Assembly: GCA_031267435.1 (NCBI GenBank)
Contig: JAIRZB010000043.1
Coordinates: 1-25,904 of the forward strand
Reading direction: 5' to 3'
DNA length: 25,904 bases
DNA from: Puniceicoccales bacterium
GTDB lineage: Bacteria > Verrucomicrobiota > Verrucomicrobiia > Opitutales > LL51
Part shown: piece by piece, positions 17,768-25,544 of the stretch
How the letters are laid out: each line of letters opens with the position of its first letter
How positions within the stretch are numbered: position 1 is the first letter of the stretch
Notes under the pieces: generated by a model
What the model was told of the DNA's origin: nothing
Databases searched by the model: none
What the model saw: the letters and a program-made list of their open reading frames with translations, nothing else
Translations under genes and position numbers: made by a program

Positions 17768-17801
17768 TTGACTCTTTGCCCAAAAGTGTAATTATTACAC
17801 T
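17768..17801 (+). promoter_or_regulatory. divergent promoter region with 17-bp operator palindrome
   Basis: TTGACT (17768-17773) is a -35 for the rightward genes, with TAATTA/AATTAT 15-16 bases on as -10. The perfect palindrome AGTGTAAT-T-ATTACACT (17785-17801) covers this -10 region, which is where an HTH dimer would block transcription. It is placed between the XRE gene and the small-gene pair, so XRE is the natural candidate to bind it. Confidence 0.55.
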
Positions 17802-17899
17802 CCAGTTTGCGGAAATGAGTCCCATATTCTTCTCTCAAGATAAGGTTTTGGAAATTTTTGCAACACTAAGTTGGTCATATTTGAAAATTTGTGCATTCC

Positions 17900-18136
17900 A
17901 TGGAAAGTTCGGCCGAAAAACTAATAAAGTATGTACTCGAAAAACTCGAAGCGGAACCTGTCGAGGAAAGAGTGCGACTTTATGATGTTTTAGCGGGCTT
18001 TATGCCCGATGAAGAAGCCAGTTCAAAATTGAGAGAATGCTCGGAAGAATTACGCCAAATTGACTTAAAAATTCAAGGTCTTAAATCTTTCTTTTTTTTA
18101 ACTAATAAACATGAGAACTACGAATGTAAATGCTGA
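17900..18136 (+). CDS. small acidic helical protein of unknown function
   Basis: This 78-residue protein reads ESSAEKLIKYVLEKLEAEP at its start and is followed by charged helices with a heptad-like pattern to about residue 60. It ends in an aromatic, cysteine-containing tail (KHENYECKC). No family is recognised. The frame also allows a GTG at 17891; the ATG at 17900 is preferred, though the ribosome site is weak. Its last 26 bases overlap the start of the next gene, so the two are translationally coupled. It lies under the palindromic operator, and a partner or modulator role for one of the regulators is plausible but unproven. Confidence 0.6.
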   Translation: MESSAEKLIKYVLEKLEAEPVEERVRLYDVLAGFMPDEEASSKLRECSEELRQIDLKIQGLKSFFFLTNKHENYECKC

Positions 18137-18467
18137 ATATTTCCGTTTCATGGTCCCAGATCAGGAATGGTTTTCACCAAAAGAGATGGCTAGTATTGTT
18201 GGGAAAACAGATCAATACATCCGTGATGCGTTTGATAATCAAAAAATCCTAGGACACATCGCCAATGGTCGTTCCCCACGCGGTCAAGAAAAACGTAAAA
18301 CATATCAAATCCATCGTGATGGTGTTCTCCTCTATCTACTAGAAACGGCAAATTACTCCCCGGAAGATTTCGCAGAACGTATTGCAGAAATCATCCGCTC
18401 TAAGCCAGAAACGACACTCAAAAAAATAAAAATGACTGTCGATAATCTCCTCACAAAGTGGAATTAG
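18111..18467 (+). CDS. helix-turn-helix DNA-binding protein (excisionase/MerR-like)
   Basis: This is a 118-residue basic protein. Residues 20-70 read as a winged HTH of the excisionase/MerR type: WFSPKEMASIVGKTDQYIRD, then a turn and a wing (GRSPRGQEKRKTYQIHRDG). The C-terminal helices (about 80-117) may dimerise. The start overlaps the preceding small gene by 26 bases, and its end overlaps the end of the opposite-strand RadC gene by 17 bases. With the divergent XRE gene it forms a three-gene regulatory cassette. No integrase is adjacent, so a role as a transcription factor is more likely than excision. Confidence 0.7.
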   Translation: MRTTNVNAEYFRFMVPDQEWFSPKEMASIVGKTDQYIRDAFDNQKILGHIANGRSPRGQEKRKTYQIHRDGVLLYLLETANYSPEDFAERIAEIIRSKPETTLKKIKMTVDNLLTKWN

Positions 18468-19161
18468 CTATTTTGATGAGCTTTTCTTTCCGAAAGGAAA
18501 AAATATCGTGGCGTGCAACAATGATATGATCGATAAAACGAATACCCAAAGATTCGGAAATTTTTTCGATTCTCTTCGTTACTAGATGATCATGATCGGA
18601 AGGCACGGAACTACCGGATGGATGGTTATGGGCAATAATGATGGCACTGGCATGCCGAAACAACGCACATTCAATAATTTTTCGTGGATAAGCGTTGGTA
18701 CGATCGACCACGCCTTCTTCAAGTCGAACCACTCCATCCCTTAGTAACTCCAAACGCGCATTCAAAAGCGCAATTTCGAAAACTTCTCTTTTACTATCCC
18801 TAAGCCGCAATCGCCAAAATCGCTCCAGTTGATCATAATTATCTAGAATACAAACGTTGAGTTCAAGATTTTCTCCTAGATAGATCTCCATAAATGTTTT
18901 AATGATTTTAAAAGCAAGCGGTGCAACGGTTCCTATGCCCTTTACCTCCGCTAATTCATGGACATCGGCATCAAAAATAGCACAGATGGAACCAAACTTT
19001 TGGAGCAATGCTCTAGCCTGAGACTTAACATCTTTCCGCGGCAAGCAAAGGGTAAGAAATAGTTCGATAATTTCATGTTCTGCAAATCCGACAAAACCAG
19101 ACTTTGCAAAACGCTCGCGTAAACGCAAGCGATGTCCTGCACAATCTTTAGACAACCCCAT
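18451..19161 (-). CDS. radC: RadC-family JAB/MPN protein
   Basis: This 236-residue protein has an N-terminal helix-hairpin-helix region (EVKGIGTVAPLAFKI, about 72-86) and a C-terminal JAB/MPN fold. The metal motif is HNHPSG with a distal aspartate (H178, H180 and D191 in SVPSDHDHLV). RadC was once linked to DNA repair; the real biochemical role of the family is still uncertain. Length is normal. The stop overlaps the end of the convergent HTH gene by 17 bases. The ATG at 19161 is the first in frame. Confidence 0.93.
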   Translation of the reverse strand: MGLSKDCAGHRLRLRERFAKSGFVGFAEHEIIELFLTLCLPRKDVKSQARALLQKFGSICAIFDADVHELAEVKGIGTVAPLAFKIIKTFMEIYLGENLELNVCILDNYDQLERFWRLRLRDSKREVFEIALLNARLELLRDGVVRLEEGVVDRTNAYPRKIIECALFRHASAIIIAHNHPSGSSVPSDHDHLVTKRIEKISESLGIRFIDHIIVARHDIFSFRKEKLIKIANSTL

Positions 19162-19382
19162 ATGTGTGAGTCAACTGCAAATCATAAAAGAAATCAAGCT
19201 TTTATTTGCTTTGCATAGCACAATTCGATGAATAATAAGCATCCACACCCTAAAGCACTGTAGCACAAATGAGTATTTAGAGATTGGCATGGTTTTTTCG
19301 AATGAAAATGCCATTCGCGTTGCTCCGTTGCCAAAAAGCAATAGCATGGATTTGTCAAATTATAAAAAAACGAATCGAACCG

Positions 19383-19440
19383 AAAGCGTAAAAAGGTGCA
19401 AATGGCCCTATTTGCCATTCTCCCTTGCAACCGACGCTTT
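19383..19440. ncRNA. candidate structured RNA element
   Basis: Three nested stems can be drawn: AAAGCGT (19383-19389) with ACGCTTT (19434-19440); GGTGCAA (19395-19401) with TTGCAACC (19425-19432, one bulged A); and ATGGC (19402-19406) with GCCAT (19414-19418), closing a 7-base loop. That is 19 pairs in 58 bases. It resembles no known RNA family to my eye. It lies about 60 bases before the probable glgA promoter, so it would not be in the glgA leader unless another start site is used further upstream. Confidence 0.3.
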
Positions 19441-19498
19441 TACATTACACTTAAAACGGCTTTGCTCTGCCAAAAAATTTTCTCCTTTACAAAAAAAC

Positions 19499-19526
19499 TT
19501 GTCCTGGGATGTTTTTTGCATATATT
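19499..19526 (+). promoter_or_regulatory. probable promoter of glgA
   Basis: TTGTCC (19499-19504), a 16-base spacer and TATATT (19521-19526) fit a sigma70-type promoter. Transcription would start near 19533, leaving a leader of only about 10 bases before the GTG start codon. Confidence 0.5.
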
Positions 19527-19541
19527 TAGGCCGCATGCAGT

Positions 19542-20990
19542 GTGGATGAGTGTTTAAAAATTTGCATGGTTTCCCCCGAATGGGCACCATTTGCCAGGAC
19601 GGGTGGCCTTGGTGACTGCGTCGCCTCGCTTTCGAAATTTATTGCCCAGTTAGGTCACGAAGTCAAAGTCATTCTTCCTAAATATGCCTCCATCGTACTT
19701 CCCGCCAGCACCATCGAACACCTGCAACCTGTGATTGTCAATATGGGCTACGGCACCGAATACGGTAAGATTTGGGAATATAAAATGGACAATTTATCCA
19801 TTTATTTCATTGAGTTTGAACGCTATTTCGATCGCGATGGCATCTATTCCGATAACGATGGCGATTTCTCCGATAATCCCGAGCGCTTCGCATTCCTATC
19901 GCGTATGGCCATTGATTTGTGTTACCATTTAAATTGGATTCCGGACGTCATCCACGGACACGACTGGACAACGGGACTTATTCCAGTGATGCTGGATACA
20001 ACCGAACGCAACAAGCCAATGGGACATTGCGGTTTCGTTCTTACAATTCATAACTTGCAGCACCACGGCTATGCGCCAAAATCAATTCTCAATTTCCTCG
20101 GTATTCCGCATCATGTCTTTCGTGCCGATGGGGTTGAGGCCTTTGACCAGGTAAATATGATGAAAGCTGGCATCTACTTCGCCACCAAATTAACCACGGT
20201 CAGTGAAAATTACGCCAAAGAAATTCAACAACCGGAATTCGGTTGTGGTCTAGATTCTCCTTTAAAATTTCGCGCCGGCGATCTCACTGGCATTCGCAAT
20301 GGCATCGACGAATACCTATGGTCTCCGGAAACTGATCCATTCTTGCCCGTAAAATTTTCACCAACAAATCTGAGTGGTAAAGCGATTTGCAAAAAAAAAC
20401 TACAAACCTATTGCAACTTTGCTAGGGAGCGCAAAACACCCCTATTCGGTATTGTTTCACGCCTCTACGAGCAAAAGGGACTTGATATTTTTGCAAATAT
20501 CTTACCCAATCTTCTGGAAAACCTTACCATTCAGGTGGTACTTTTGGGCAGTGGTGACCATTTTTTAGAATCTCGGTTTATTCAAATTGCAAAAAAATAC
20601 TACGAACGCTGTTTCGTGCACATTGGTTTTCACGAAACGCTATCCCATTTAATTGAAGCGGGCGCCGATTTTTTTATAATGCCAAGCCGCTTTGAACCCT
20701 GCGGGTTAAATCAGATGTACTCCATGCGCTATGGAACACTTCCGATTGCGCGCGCAACGGGAGGACTCAAGGATACAATTCAACATTTTTCCGGTTCAAC
20801 TGGAACGGGATTTCTATTCCAGGATCTAACGGATTCCGCACTCTACAACACAATTCGCTGGACATGCGATCTCTATAGAAATGCGCCCGAGGTAGTGACG
20901 ATATTGCGAAAGAATGCCATGAGGCAAGACTTTTCCTGGAATACCTCCGCAAAAAAATACATCGACGTCTACCGTTGGGCGCGGAAATAA
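19542..20990 (+). CDS. glgA: glycogen synthase (GT5, ADP-glucose type)
   Basis: This enzyme adds glucose from ADP-glucose to the growing alpha-1,4 chain of glycogen. The 482-residue length is usual. Motifs seen: APFARTGGLGD (15-25; the nearly universal lysine before TGGLGD or VGGL is arginine here, R19), IHGHDWTTGLIP (137-148), HNLQHHG (170-176), GIDEYLWSP (254-262), GIVSRLYEQKGLD (303-315, with the phosphate-binding R307 and K312), and PSRFEPCGLNQ (381-391, E385 catalytic). The start GTG at 19542 is the only in-frame start before the first conserved strand. No other glycogen genes are adjacent. The plant-type starch synthases share this family, so ADP-glucose rather than UDP-glucose is inferred. 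Confidence 0.93.
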   Translation: MDECLKICMVSPEWAPFARTGGLGDCVASLSKFIAQLGHEVKVILPKYASIVLPASTIEHLQPVIVNMGYGTEYGKIWEYKMDNLSIYFIEFERYFDRDGIYSDNDGDFSDNPERFAFLSRMAIDLCYHLNWIPDVIHGHDWTTGLIPVMLDTTERNKPMGHCGFVLTIHNLQHHGYAPKSILNFLGIPHHVFRADGVEAFDQVNMMKAGIYFATKLTTVSENYAKEIQQPEFGCGLDSPLKFRAGDLTGIRNGIDEYLWSPETDPFLPVKFSPTNLSGKAICKKKLQTYCNFARERKTPLFGIVSRLYEQKGLDIFANILPNLLENLTIQVVLLGSGDHFLESRFIQIAKKYYERCFVHIGFHETLSHLIEAGADFFIMPSRFEPCGLNQMYSMRYGTLPIARATGGLKDTIQHFSGSTGTGFLFQDLTDSALYNTIRWTCDLYRNAPEVVTILRKNAMRQDFSWNTSAKKYIDVYRWARK

Positions 20991-21167
20991 TTTCGTTGAT
21001 ATGGACTAAATCGAAAATCCAAATAGCTCAACACAACCCATAATACACCCGTTGGGGTAGTCTTATTATCATATTTATTATTGCAAGCCAAATAATACGG
21101 AATAGCCGAATGCCATTGCAGCTGCGCATTTAGTGATTTCTTCACAATTGCAATGGCGATCGTAATT

Positions 21168-22874
21168 CTATTCCTCCCTATCAGGCGGAAAGCTTCCCGT
21201 TTCTCCATTCCTATGGGGAAATTCGATACCCAATTTGCCTAAATTTTTTTCCTCAGCAATTCCTAGTGCCGTTTCAGGGGTGATCGTAATCGTTCCATCG
21301 GATAATTTTTCAATTGCAGTCTCTTCCATTTTTAATGGAATAATTGATCGTCCTTCGCTGGAAAGCTCCATGGCTTCCTCCAATTCCGATTGAACAATAT
21401 CGCCATAGTCCGTTGCATCTTTCGCAGGGACTAGCTTAGGATTTAAATACAGCTCACCATTTTCATACCAAACAACATATCCTTCCCGAATAAGCCAATC
21501 TAACATTCCTAAAACTTCCGTTTCCGATAAGTGATTCGCTTCGATGTAATCCCTTTTTAGCACCGTCAAATCAGCTTTTGCTAATGGCTCTAAAAATGCA
21601 ATGAGCGACTGAATACCCGATTCAAACACATCATTCTCCCTACGGAATTTGCGTTTCGCCGAACAGACATAGGAAATACCATTTTTTCCCTTACGGTAAA
21701 TGCCAAAGTCAACACGGCGGAAACGATTGCGTAAATTATTTGCCGTATCGAGTGGAAATTGACGTTGGCGTTGCAGAATAAATTGTATCTCACGTGCAAT
21801 GCCAGAGGAAGGCATCGATATGCTATTTACACCGGAAATACGAACGGTTGTCATTTCCCGTAAAATGCGATCCTTGTAATATTTCAATAAATAATTTTTC
21901 ACGCCATCCAGTGAATTTAGGGGTTCCAAATCGGTTATGGTTTCATCAATGGCCTTCGGCGTATAGGTTACTTTGCGACTCATCTGTTGAAGCCAACTTT
22001 GAATATCTGCTTCATCTTTAGTTGTTTCGATTTTCACAACAAAACGCTCGAAGGGCATCGAAAAAATTTCCGCATTGAAATGGTCGCGTAAAATGGTCCT
22101 ATACTTGTGATAGTTAGGAGCAGATAGTAATTTTTTCGTTACCCCGCAGCGATGGACACAAGTAAAACGTCCCCTAGGCGGCTCCATTGCTTCCTCATGC
22201 ACATCAAAAAATTCATCCGCATGGTGATGAATCATATGAGCCATGGCCTCATGTTCCGACTCGAATACAAGATTATCCAGCAACGACAAATAAAGGGGGG
22301 CAACGACACCTTCGGCATTTGGTTTGCGGCGGATAGTAACGACATAGCGCTCGGGTTTCTGTAAAATTAATCTCGCAACAGTAAATAACTCATAGGTTTT
22401 GCAATTTTTACACATTTCCTCCACAAGTAAATCGAACGGCTTGTCTTCCGGATAAAATTGGATGTCAAAGGGAGGAGAAAATACTCGGTGCTCGCGATAT
22501 TCCCGTGGGCGAGGCCTAAAAGGCCGTCGTTCTTGGTCACGCTTTTCCCAATTATTCGTTCCAGTCTGTCCAGAATGGGTATCGTTGAACGGTTTCGATT
22601 GCCGATCATCGGAACGTTCTTTATTAAAATAATTGGATCGGCGATCATTATTGAAACGGCGATTAGGAAAAACACGTTCCGTCTTCGGCGAATCCGTATC
22701 ACTCCAACGCGTACCAAATGTCAAGTTCGCCAAATCGTTAAGATCGGCCACAATGCTTGCACTAGACGCCGCTGCCCCATCCCCAGCCGTTACTGCTTCC
22801 GTCTGCTTACCACACTCGGCTGGCACAAACACCTCTTCCCACTGACTATCTTTAGTTTCATCATTTATATTCAT
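21168..22874 (-). CDS. conserved protein of unknown function, disordered N-terminus and possible metal site
   Basis: This 568-residue protein has no assignable function. Residues 1-130 are low-complexity and become strongly basic (RRFNNDRRSNYF, RRPFRPRPREYREHR), like many RNA-binding tails. The folded part begins at SPPFDIQFYPEDKPFDLLVE (133-152). It contains CKNC (155-158), a His cluster MAHMIHHHADEF (211-222) and CVHRC (239-243), which together could hold zinc. Residues about 420-480 read like a winged helix (LKRDYIEANHLSETEVLGML, then GYVVWYENGELYL). The C-terminal 80 residues are acidic. I believe similar proteins exist across Opitutae, but this is memory, not a search. AAGG lies 8 bases before the ATG. 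It converges with glgA. Confidence 0.8.
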   Translation of the reverse strand: MNINDETKDSQWEEVFVPAECGKQTEAVTAGDGAAASSASIVADLNDLANLTFGTRWSDTDSPKTERVFPNRRFNNDRRSNYFNKERSDDRQSKPFNDTHSGQTGTNNWEKRDQERRPFRPRPREYREHRVFSPPFDIQFYPEDKPFDLLVEEMCKNCKTYELFTVARLILQKPERYVVTIRRKPNAEGVVAPLYLSLLDNLVFESEHEAMAHMIHHHADEFFDVHEEAMEPPRGRFTCVHRCGVTKKLLSAPNYHKYRTILRDHFNAEIFSMPFERFVVKIETTKDEADIQSWLQQMSRKVTYTPKAIDETITDLEPLNSLDGVKNYLLKYYKDRILREMTTVRISGVNSISMPSSGIAREIQFILQRQRQFPLDTANNLRNRFRRVDFGIYRKGKNGISYVCSAKRKFRRENDVFESGIQSLIAFLEPLAKADLTVLKRDYIEANHLSETEVLGMLDWLIREGYVVWYENGELYLNPKLVPAKDATDYGDIVQSELEEAMELSSEGRSIIPLKMEETAIEKLSDGTITITPETALGIAEEKNLGKLGIEFPHRNGETGSFPPDREE

Positions 22875-22893
22875 TTTGATGCCCTTGCTCCAA

Positions 22894-22918
22894 AATTCTA
22901 ATTGAATAATTCTAATTG
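22894..22918. repeat. 11-bp direct repeat upstream of the minus-strand gene
   Basis: AATTCTAATTG occurs at 22894-22904 and again at 22908-22918, 14 bases apart, about 20-45 bases before the start codon of the conserved protein. It could be a regulator site or chance in AT-rich DNA. A possible minus-strand -10 (TATAGT) lies just beyond, near 22926. Confidence 0.4.
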
Positions 22919-23072
22919 GATGACACTATACTTTAAATTTTTAACAATAACTCAATCTTATTCGTATCATATGGGTGGTAATTTTTGTCACAAACAACAA
23001 AATATTTCGTAAATTACTTTACTTTATAAAAAACGCCCATTAGGCTAGATTCACATTTCCTTTTCCATTCGC

Positions 23073-23100
23073 TTGAACAATAAAGATTTACATATCTAAT
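23073..23100 (+). promoter_or_regulatory. probable promoter of the exonuclease gene
   Basis: TTGAAC (23073-23078), a 16-base spacer and TCTAAT (23095-23100) form a good sigma70-type match. The start of transcription would be near 23107, about 19 bases before the ATG. Confidence 0.5.
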
Positions 23101-23125
23101 TTTATGTTGATATTTATTGGGTAAT

Positions 23126-24007
23126 ATGTCCAAATGTTTTCTCATCGATGGCCTAAATCTTATCTTTCGGTGCTTCTACGGCATTCCATTTTTGAATACG
23201 CAAAATTTTCCGACAAATGCTATTTTCGGTGCCATCAAAATTTTAACAAAAATTATTAATTTGGAACACTCACCGTGTGTGGTTATTTTTTTTGATAAGG
23301 GTCGCGACCCCAGTCGCCAAGCCCTATTTCCCGAATACAAAGCGAATCGCATAGCAATCCCCGATCCGGTGAAAGTCCAAATTCCCGTTGTAAGAGAATT
23401 TGCCTACGCCATGGGCTGTTCCGCTATCGAGCGATCGGGCATCGAAGCGGATGATCTGATCGCCTCATTTGCGAAAAAATACCAGAAGCAATTTGATGAA
23501 ATTTTTATTTTTAGCACGGATAAAGATTTCGCACAGTGTATTATGGGGAATATTTATCAAATTATCCCAGGAACAAATAAGGATTCTCTTGGAACCCGCA
23601 TCGATACCCCTGGCGTTATGAAAAAATTTGGCGTGTTACCGGAGCAAATTGTCGACTATCTTGCTCTCGTCGGCGACCAGGCAGATAATATTCCTGGGAT
23701 TCGTGGCGTTGGCCCCAAAACTGCTAACATCTGGTTGCAGGAGTACGGAAACATTGACCATATTTTAGCAAATGCGAGCCACATAAAACCGGAGCGCTTC
23801 CGAGCATTACTCATGGAAGGAGAAGGAACACTGCAACGAAATCGGCAACTCATTACACTCAATCAAAACATCGAGGATATTTATCTGGAACAAAACAAAC
23901 CCGACGATCAAGCATATAATAGTTTACTGAATTTTTATCAACTCAACTCTTTATTGAAAAAACAATCCCAACGGCAATGCAGCCAGGACAACCTCCTTGA
24001 GACATAG
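23126..24007 (+). CDS. stand-alone 5'-3' exonuclease (FEN-like domain of Pol I)
   Basis: This 293-residue protein matches the N-terminal 5' nuclease domain of DNA polymerase I. Metal-binding acidic motifs: FLIDGLNLIFR (D8), FFDKGRDPSRQ with YKANR (D57), GIEADDLIA (E107, D109, D110), FSTDKDFAQ (D132, D134) and LVGDQADNIPGI (D184, D187). A helix-hairpin-helix (GVGPKTANIWLQEYG, 194-208) follows. There is no polymerase part; the next gene is unrelated. It would remove flaps or RNA primers, as stand-alone YpcP/ExoIX-type proteins do. The frame is open from a TTG at 23117, but ATG 23126 gives the family start MSKCFLIDG. A fragment of a split polA is the alternative if a polymerase-only polA lies elsewhere. 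Confidence 0.9.
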   Translation: MSKCFLIDGLNLIFRCFYGIPFLNTQNFPTNAIFGAIKILTKIINLEHSPCVVIFFDKGRDPSRQALFPEYKANRIAIPDPVKVQIPVVREFAYAMGCSAIERSGIEADDLIASFAKKYQKQFDEIFIFSTDKDFAQCIMGNIYQIIPGTNKDSLGTRIDTPGVMKKFGVLPEQIVDYLALVGDQADNIPGIRGVGPKTANIWLQEYGNIDHILANASHIKPERFRALLMEGEGTLQRNRQLITLNQNIEDIYLEQNKPDDQAYNSLLNFYQLNSLLKKQSQRQCSQDNLLET

Positions 24008-24057
24008 AAATTTTTTCATTCTTTCATAAAAATGCCCGGATTGTTGCTCTCCTGCGG

Positions 24058-24086
24058 TTGACTTTTTTTTATTGCACAAATCTAAA
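24058..24086 (+). promoter_or_regulatory. probable promoter of the phosphofructokinase-like gene
   Basis: TTGACT (24058-24063), a 17-base spacer and TCTAAA (24081-24086). Transcription would begin near 24093, after the TTG at 24072, which supports the ATG at 24120 as the true start. Confidence 0.45.
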
Positions 24087-24119
24087 AGAAGTGCAAGGTC
24101 CGTTTCCAAGAATTTGTTT

Positions 24120-25307
24120 ATGTCGGATCAATTAAGTGGTAATGTTTTAGTGGTTCAATCAGGATGTGCTTCTTCGGTATCCAATGCCGTACTGAGTGGT
24201 ATAATTTCCGAGGCCCTTAACTATGAAAATATCGAGGAAATTTACGGTTCACTGGACGGATTTTGTGGTATTTTCAACGACGATCTGATTGATCTTGCAG
24301 CCCAATCGCAACAGTCTGTCCGCGACCTTCTATTTTTACCTGGAGCCGCCTTGGGAGCATTCCATTGGGTTGAGCGTTCCAAAGAGGAAATCGAAGCGCT
24401 TTTTGATGCATTTAAAAAGCACAATATTCGTTTTTTGTTCATTATCGGCGATATGGAAGCGCAATCGATTGCCCTAGAACTATCACAAATCGCCCAGGAG
24501 CATCCCTACAAGATCAATATTATTTCCATTCCCGAGACAATTAACAATCATTTTCCAATTACTGACCATTGTCTCGGCTATGGCAGCGCAAGTAAGTTGA
24601 TTGCGACTGTCGTCTGTGAAATATCTGTATACGCTTCGGCCATCGCCAATCATGATCTGATTAATATTATAGAAATCACAGCCAATGGTTCCGATTGGCT
24701 GATTGCCAGTTCCATGCTCGCGCAGTTGCGCAATGGTAGTGGTTATGCACCGCATATCCTGCTCTTTCCTTCCAAGGAATTTTCCGAAGAAAAATTTTTA
24801 AAGGATGTGCAAAATGTTCTCAAATCAGAAAGTCATTGCATTGTCGTAACCGGGGAATCTTTGGTCAATGAATCCGGAAACTACATTACGCATAAATCAA
24901 TGGATGTTGCTGAAAAACTAAAAACGATCATAGAAGAATCTCTGGAAGTGCGTGTTTTAGTGACAAAACTAGGATCTTTGCAGTGCGCATCTACCCATTG
25001 TTTATCCAAAGTAGACATTGATGAAGCCTATGAATCAGGGGTAAAAGCGGTTGACTTTGTCATGGATGGAATTAGCGGTAAAATGATGACAATTTTACGT
25101 TCAGAAACTAGCCGCTACGGCGTTGAATACGGCATTGTCGATTTAGAAAACGTTCTCAATCATAAAAAAACGTTTCCGGAACATTGGTTTAACGGAGACG
25201 GAACCTTAAACAACAATTTCATTAAATACGCCCAACCGCTAATACAAGGGACTATCACCGTTGCCAATGACAATGGATTACCACGATTTTCACCTTTAAA
25301 AAAGTAG
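24120..25307 (+). CDS. phosphofructokinase (PPi-PFK) homologue, catalytic residues lost
   Basis: This 395-residue protein is clearly of the PPi-dependent phosphofructokinase family: GNVLVVQSG at the N-terminus, LPGAALGAFHW, TDHCLGYGSASK, YAPHILLFPSKEF, DGISGKMMTILR and YAQPLIQG. Nearly every catalytic motif is altered. QSGGPT has become QSGCAS (13-18). The GGND phosphate/metal loop has become IIGDMEAQS (G110, D111). PKTIDND is PETINNH (138-144), so the PPi lysine and both aspartates, including the general base, are gone. EVMGRNAGW is EITANGSDW (185-193), losing the substrate arginine. Fold residues are kept and the frame is intact. A regulatory, non-catalytic partner of a true PFK, like the plant PFP alpha chain, is the best inference. 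ATG 24120 is chosen by family start and promoter position over TTG 24072. Confidence 0.85.
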   Translation: MSDQLSGNVLVVQSGCASSVSNAVLSGIISEALNYENIEEIYGSLDGFCGIFNDDLIDLAAQSQQSVRDLLFLPGAALGAFHWVERSKEEIEALFDAFKKHNIRFLFIIGDMEAQSIALELSQIAQEHPYKINIISIPETINNHFPITDHCLGYGSASKLIATVVCEISVYASAIANHDLINIIEITANGSDWLIASSMLAQLRNGSGYAPHILLFPSKEFSEEKFLKDVQNVLKSESHCIVVTGESLVNESGNYITHKSMDVAEKLKTIIEESLEVRVLVTKLGSLQCASTHCLSKVDIDEAYESGVKAVDFVMDGISGKMMTILRSETSRYGVEYGIVDLENVLNHKKTFPEHWFNGDGTLNNNFIKYAQPLIQGTITVANDNGLPRFSPLKK

Positions 25308-25358
25308 TGTTTTCCGACACATGGCAAGGACTTTTAAGGTGAACAAAAGACAATTTCG

Positions 25359-25448
<90 letters not shown>

Positions 25449-25544
25449 GAAGATATTGTTTGGAAAATATCAAAATTATCGTATCCTAATTTTTCGACGG
25501 AAATGATTTGACAACGACATGCCTTGATTTGGTTATTACTCTTC

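Larger units (their letters stand above)
19162..19541. other. 380-base stretch upstream of glgA
   Basis: No convincing gene is present. It contains a hairpin CGAATG/CATTCG (19299-19304 with 19312-19317), a nested stem structure (19383-19440) and the probable glgA promoter (19499-19526). An 86-codon plus-strand frame (19289-19549) has no motif and is disregarded. Confidence 0.6.

Noticed and set aside
19289..19549. 86-codon plus-strand frame upstream of glgA
   Set aside because: No recognisable motif, weak start, and it spans the likely glgA promoter.
24072..24119. TTG start for the phosphofructokinase-like gene
   Set aside because: It would add 16 basic residues unlike the family and begin inside the likely promoter.
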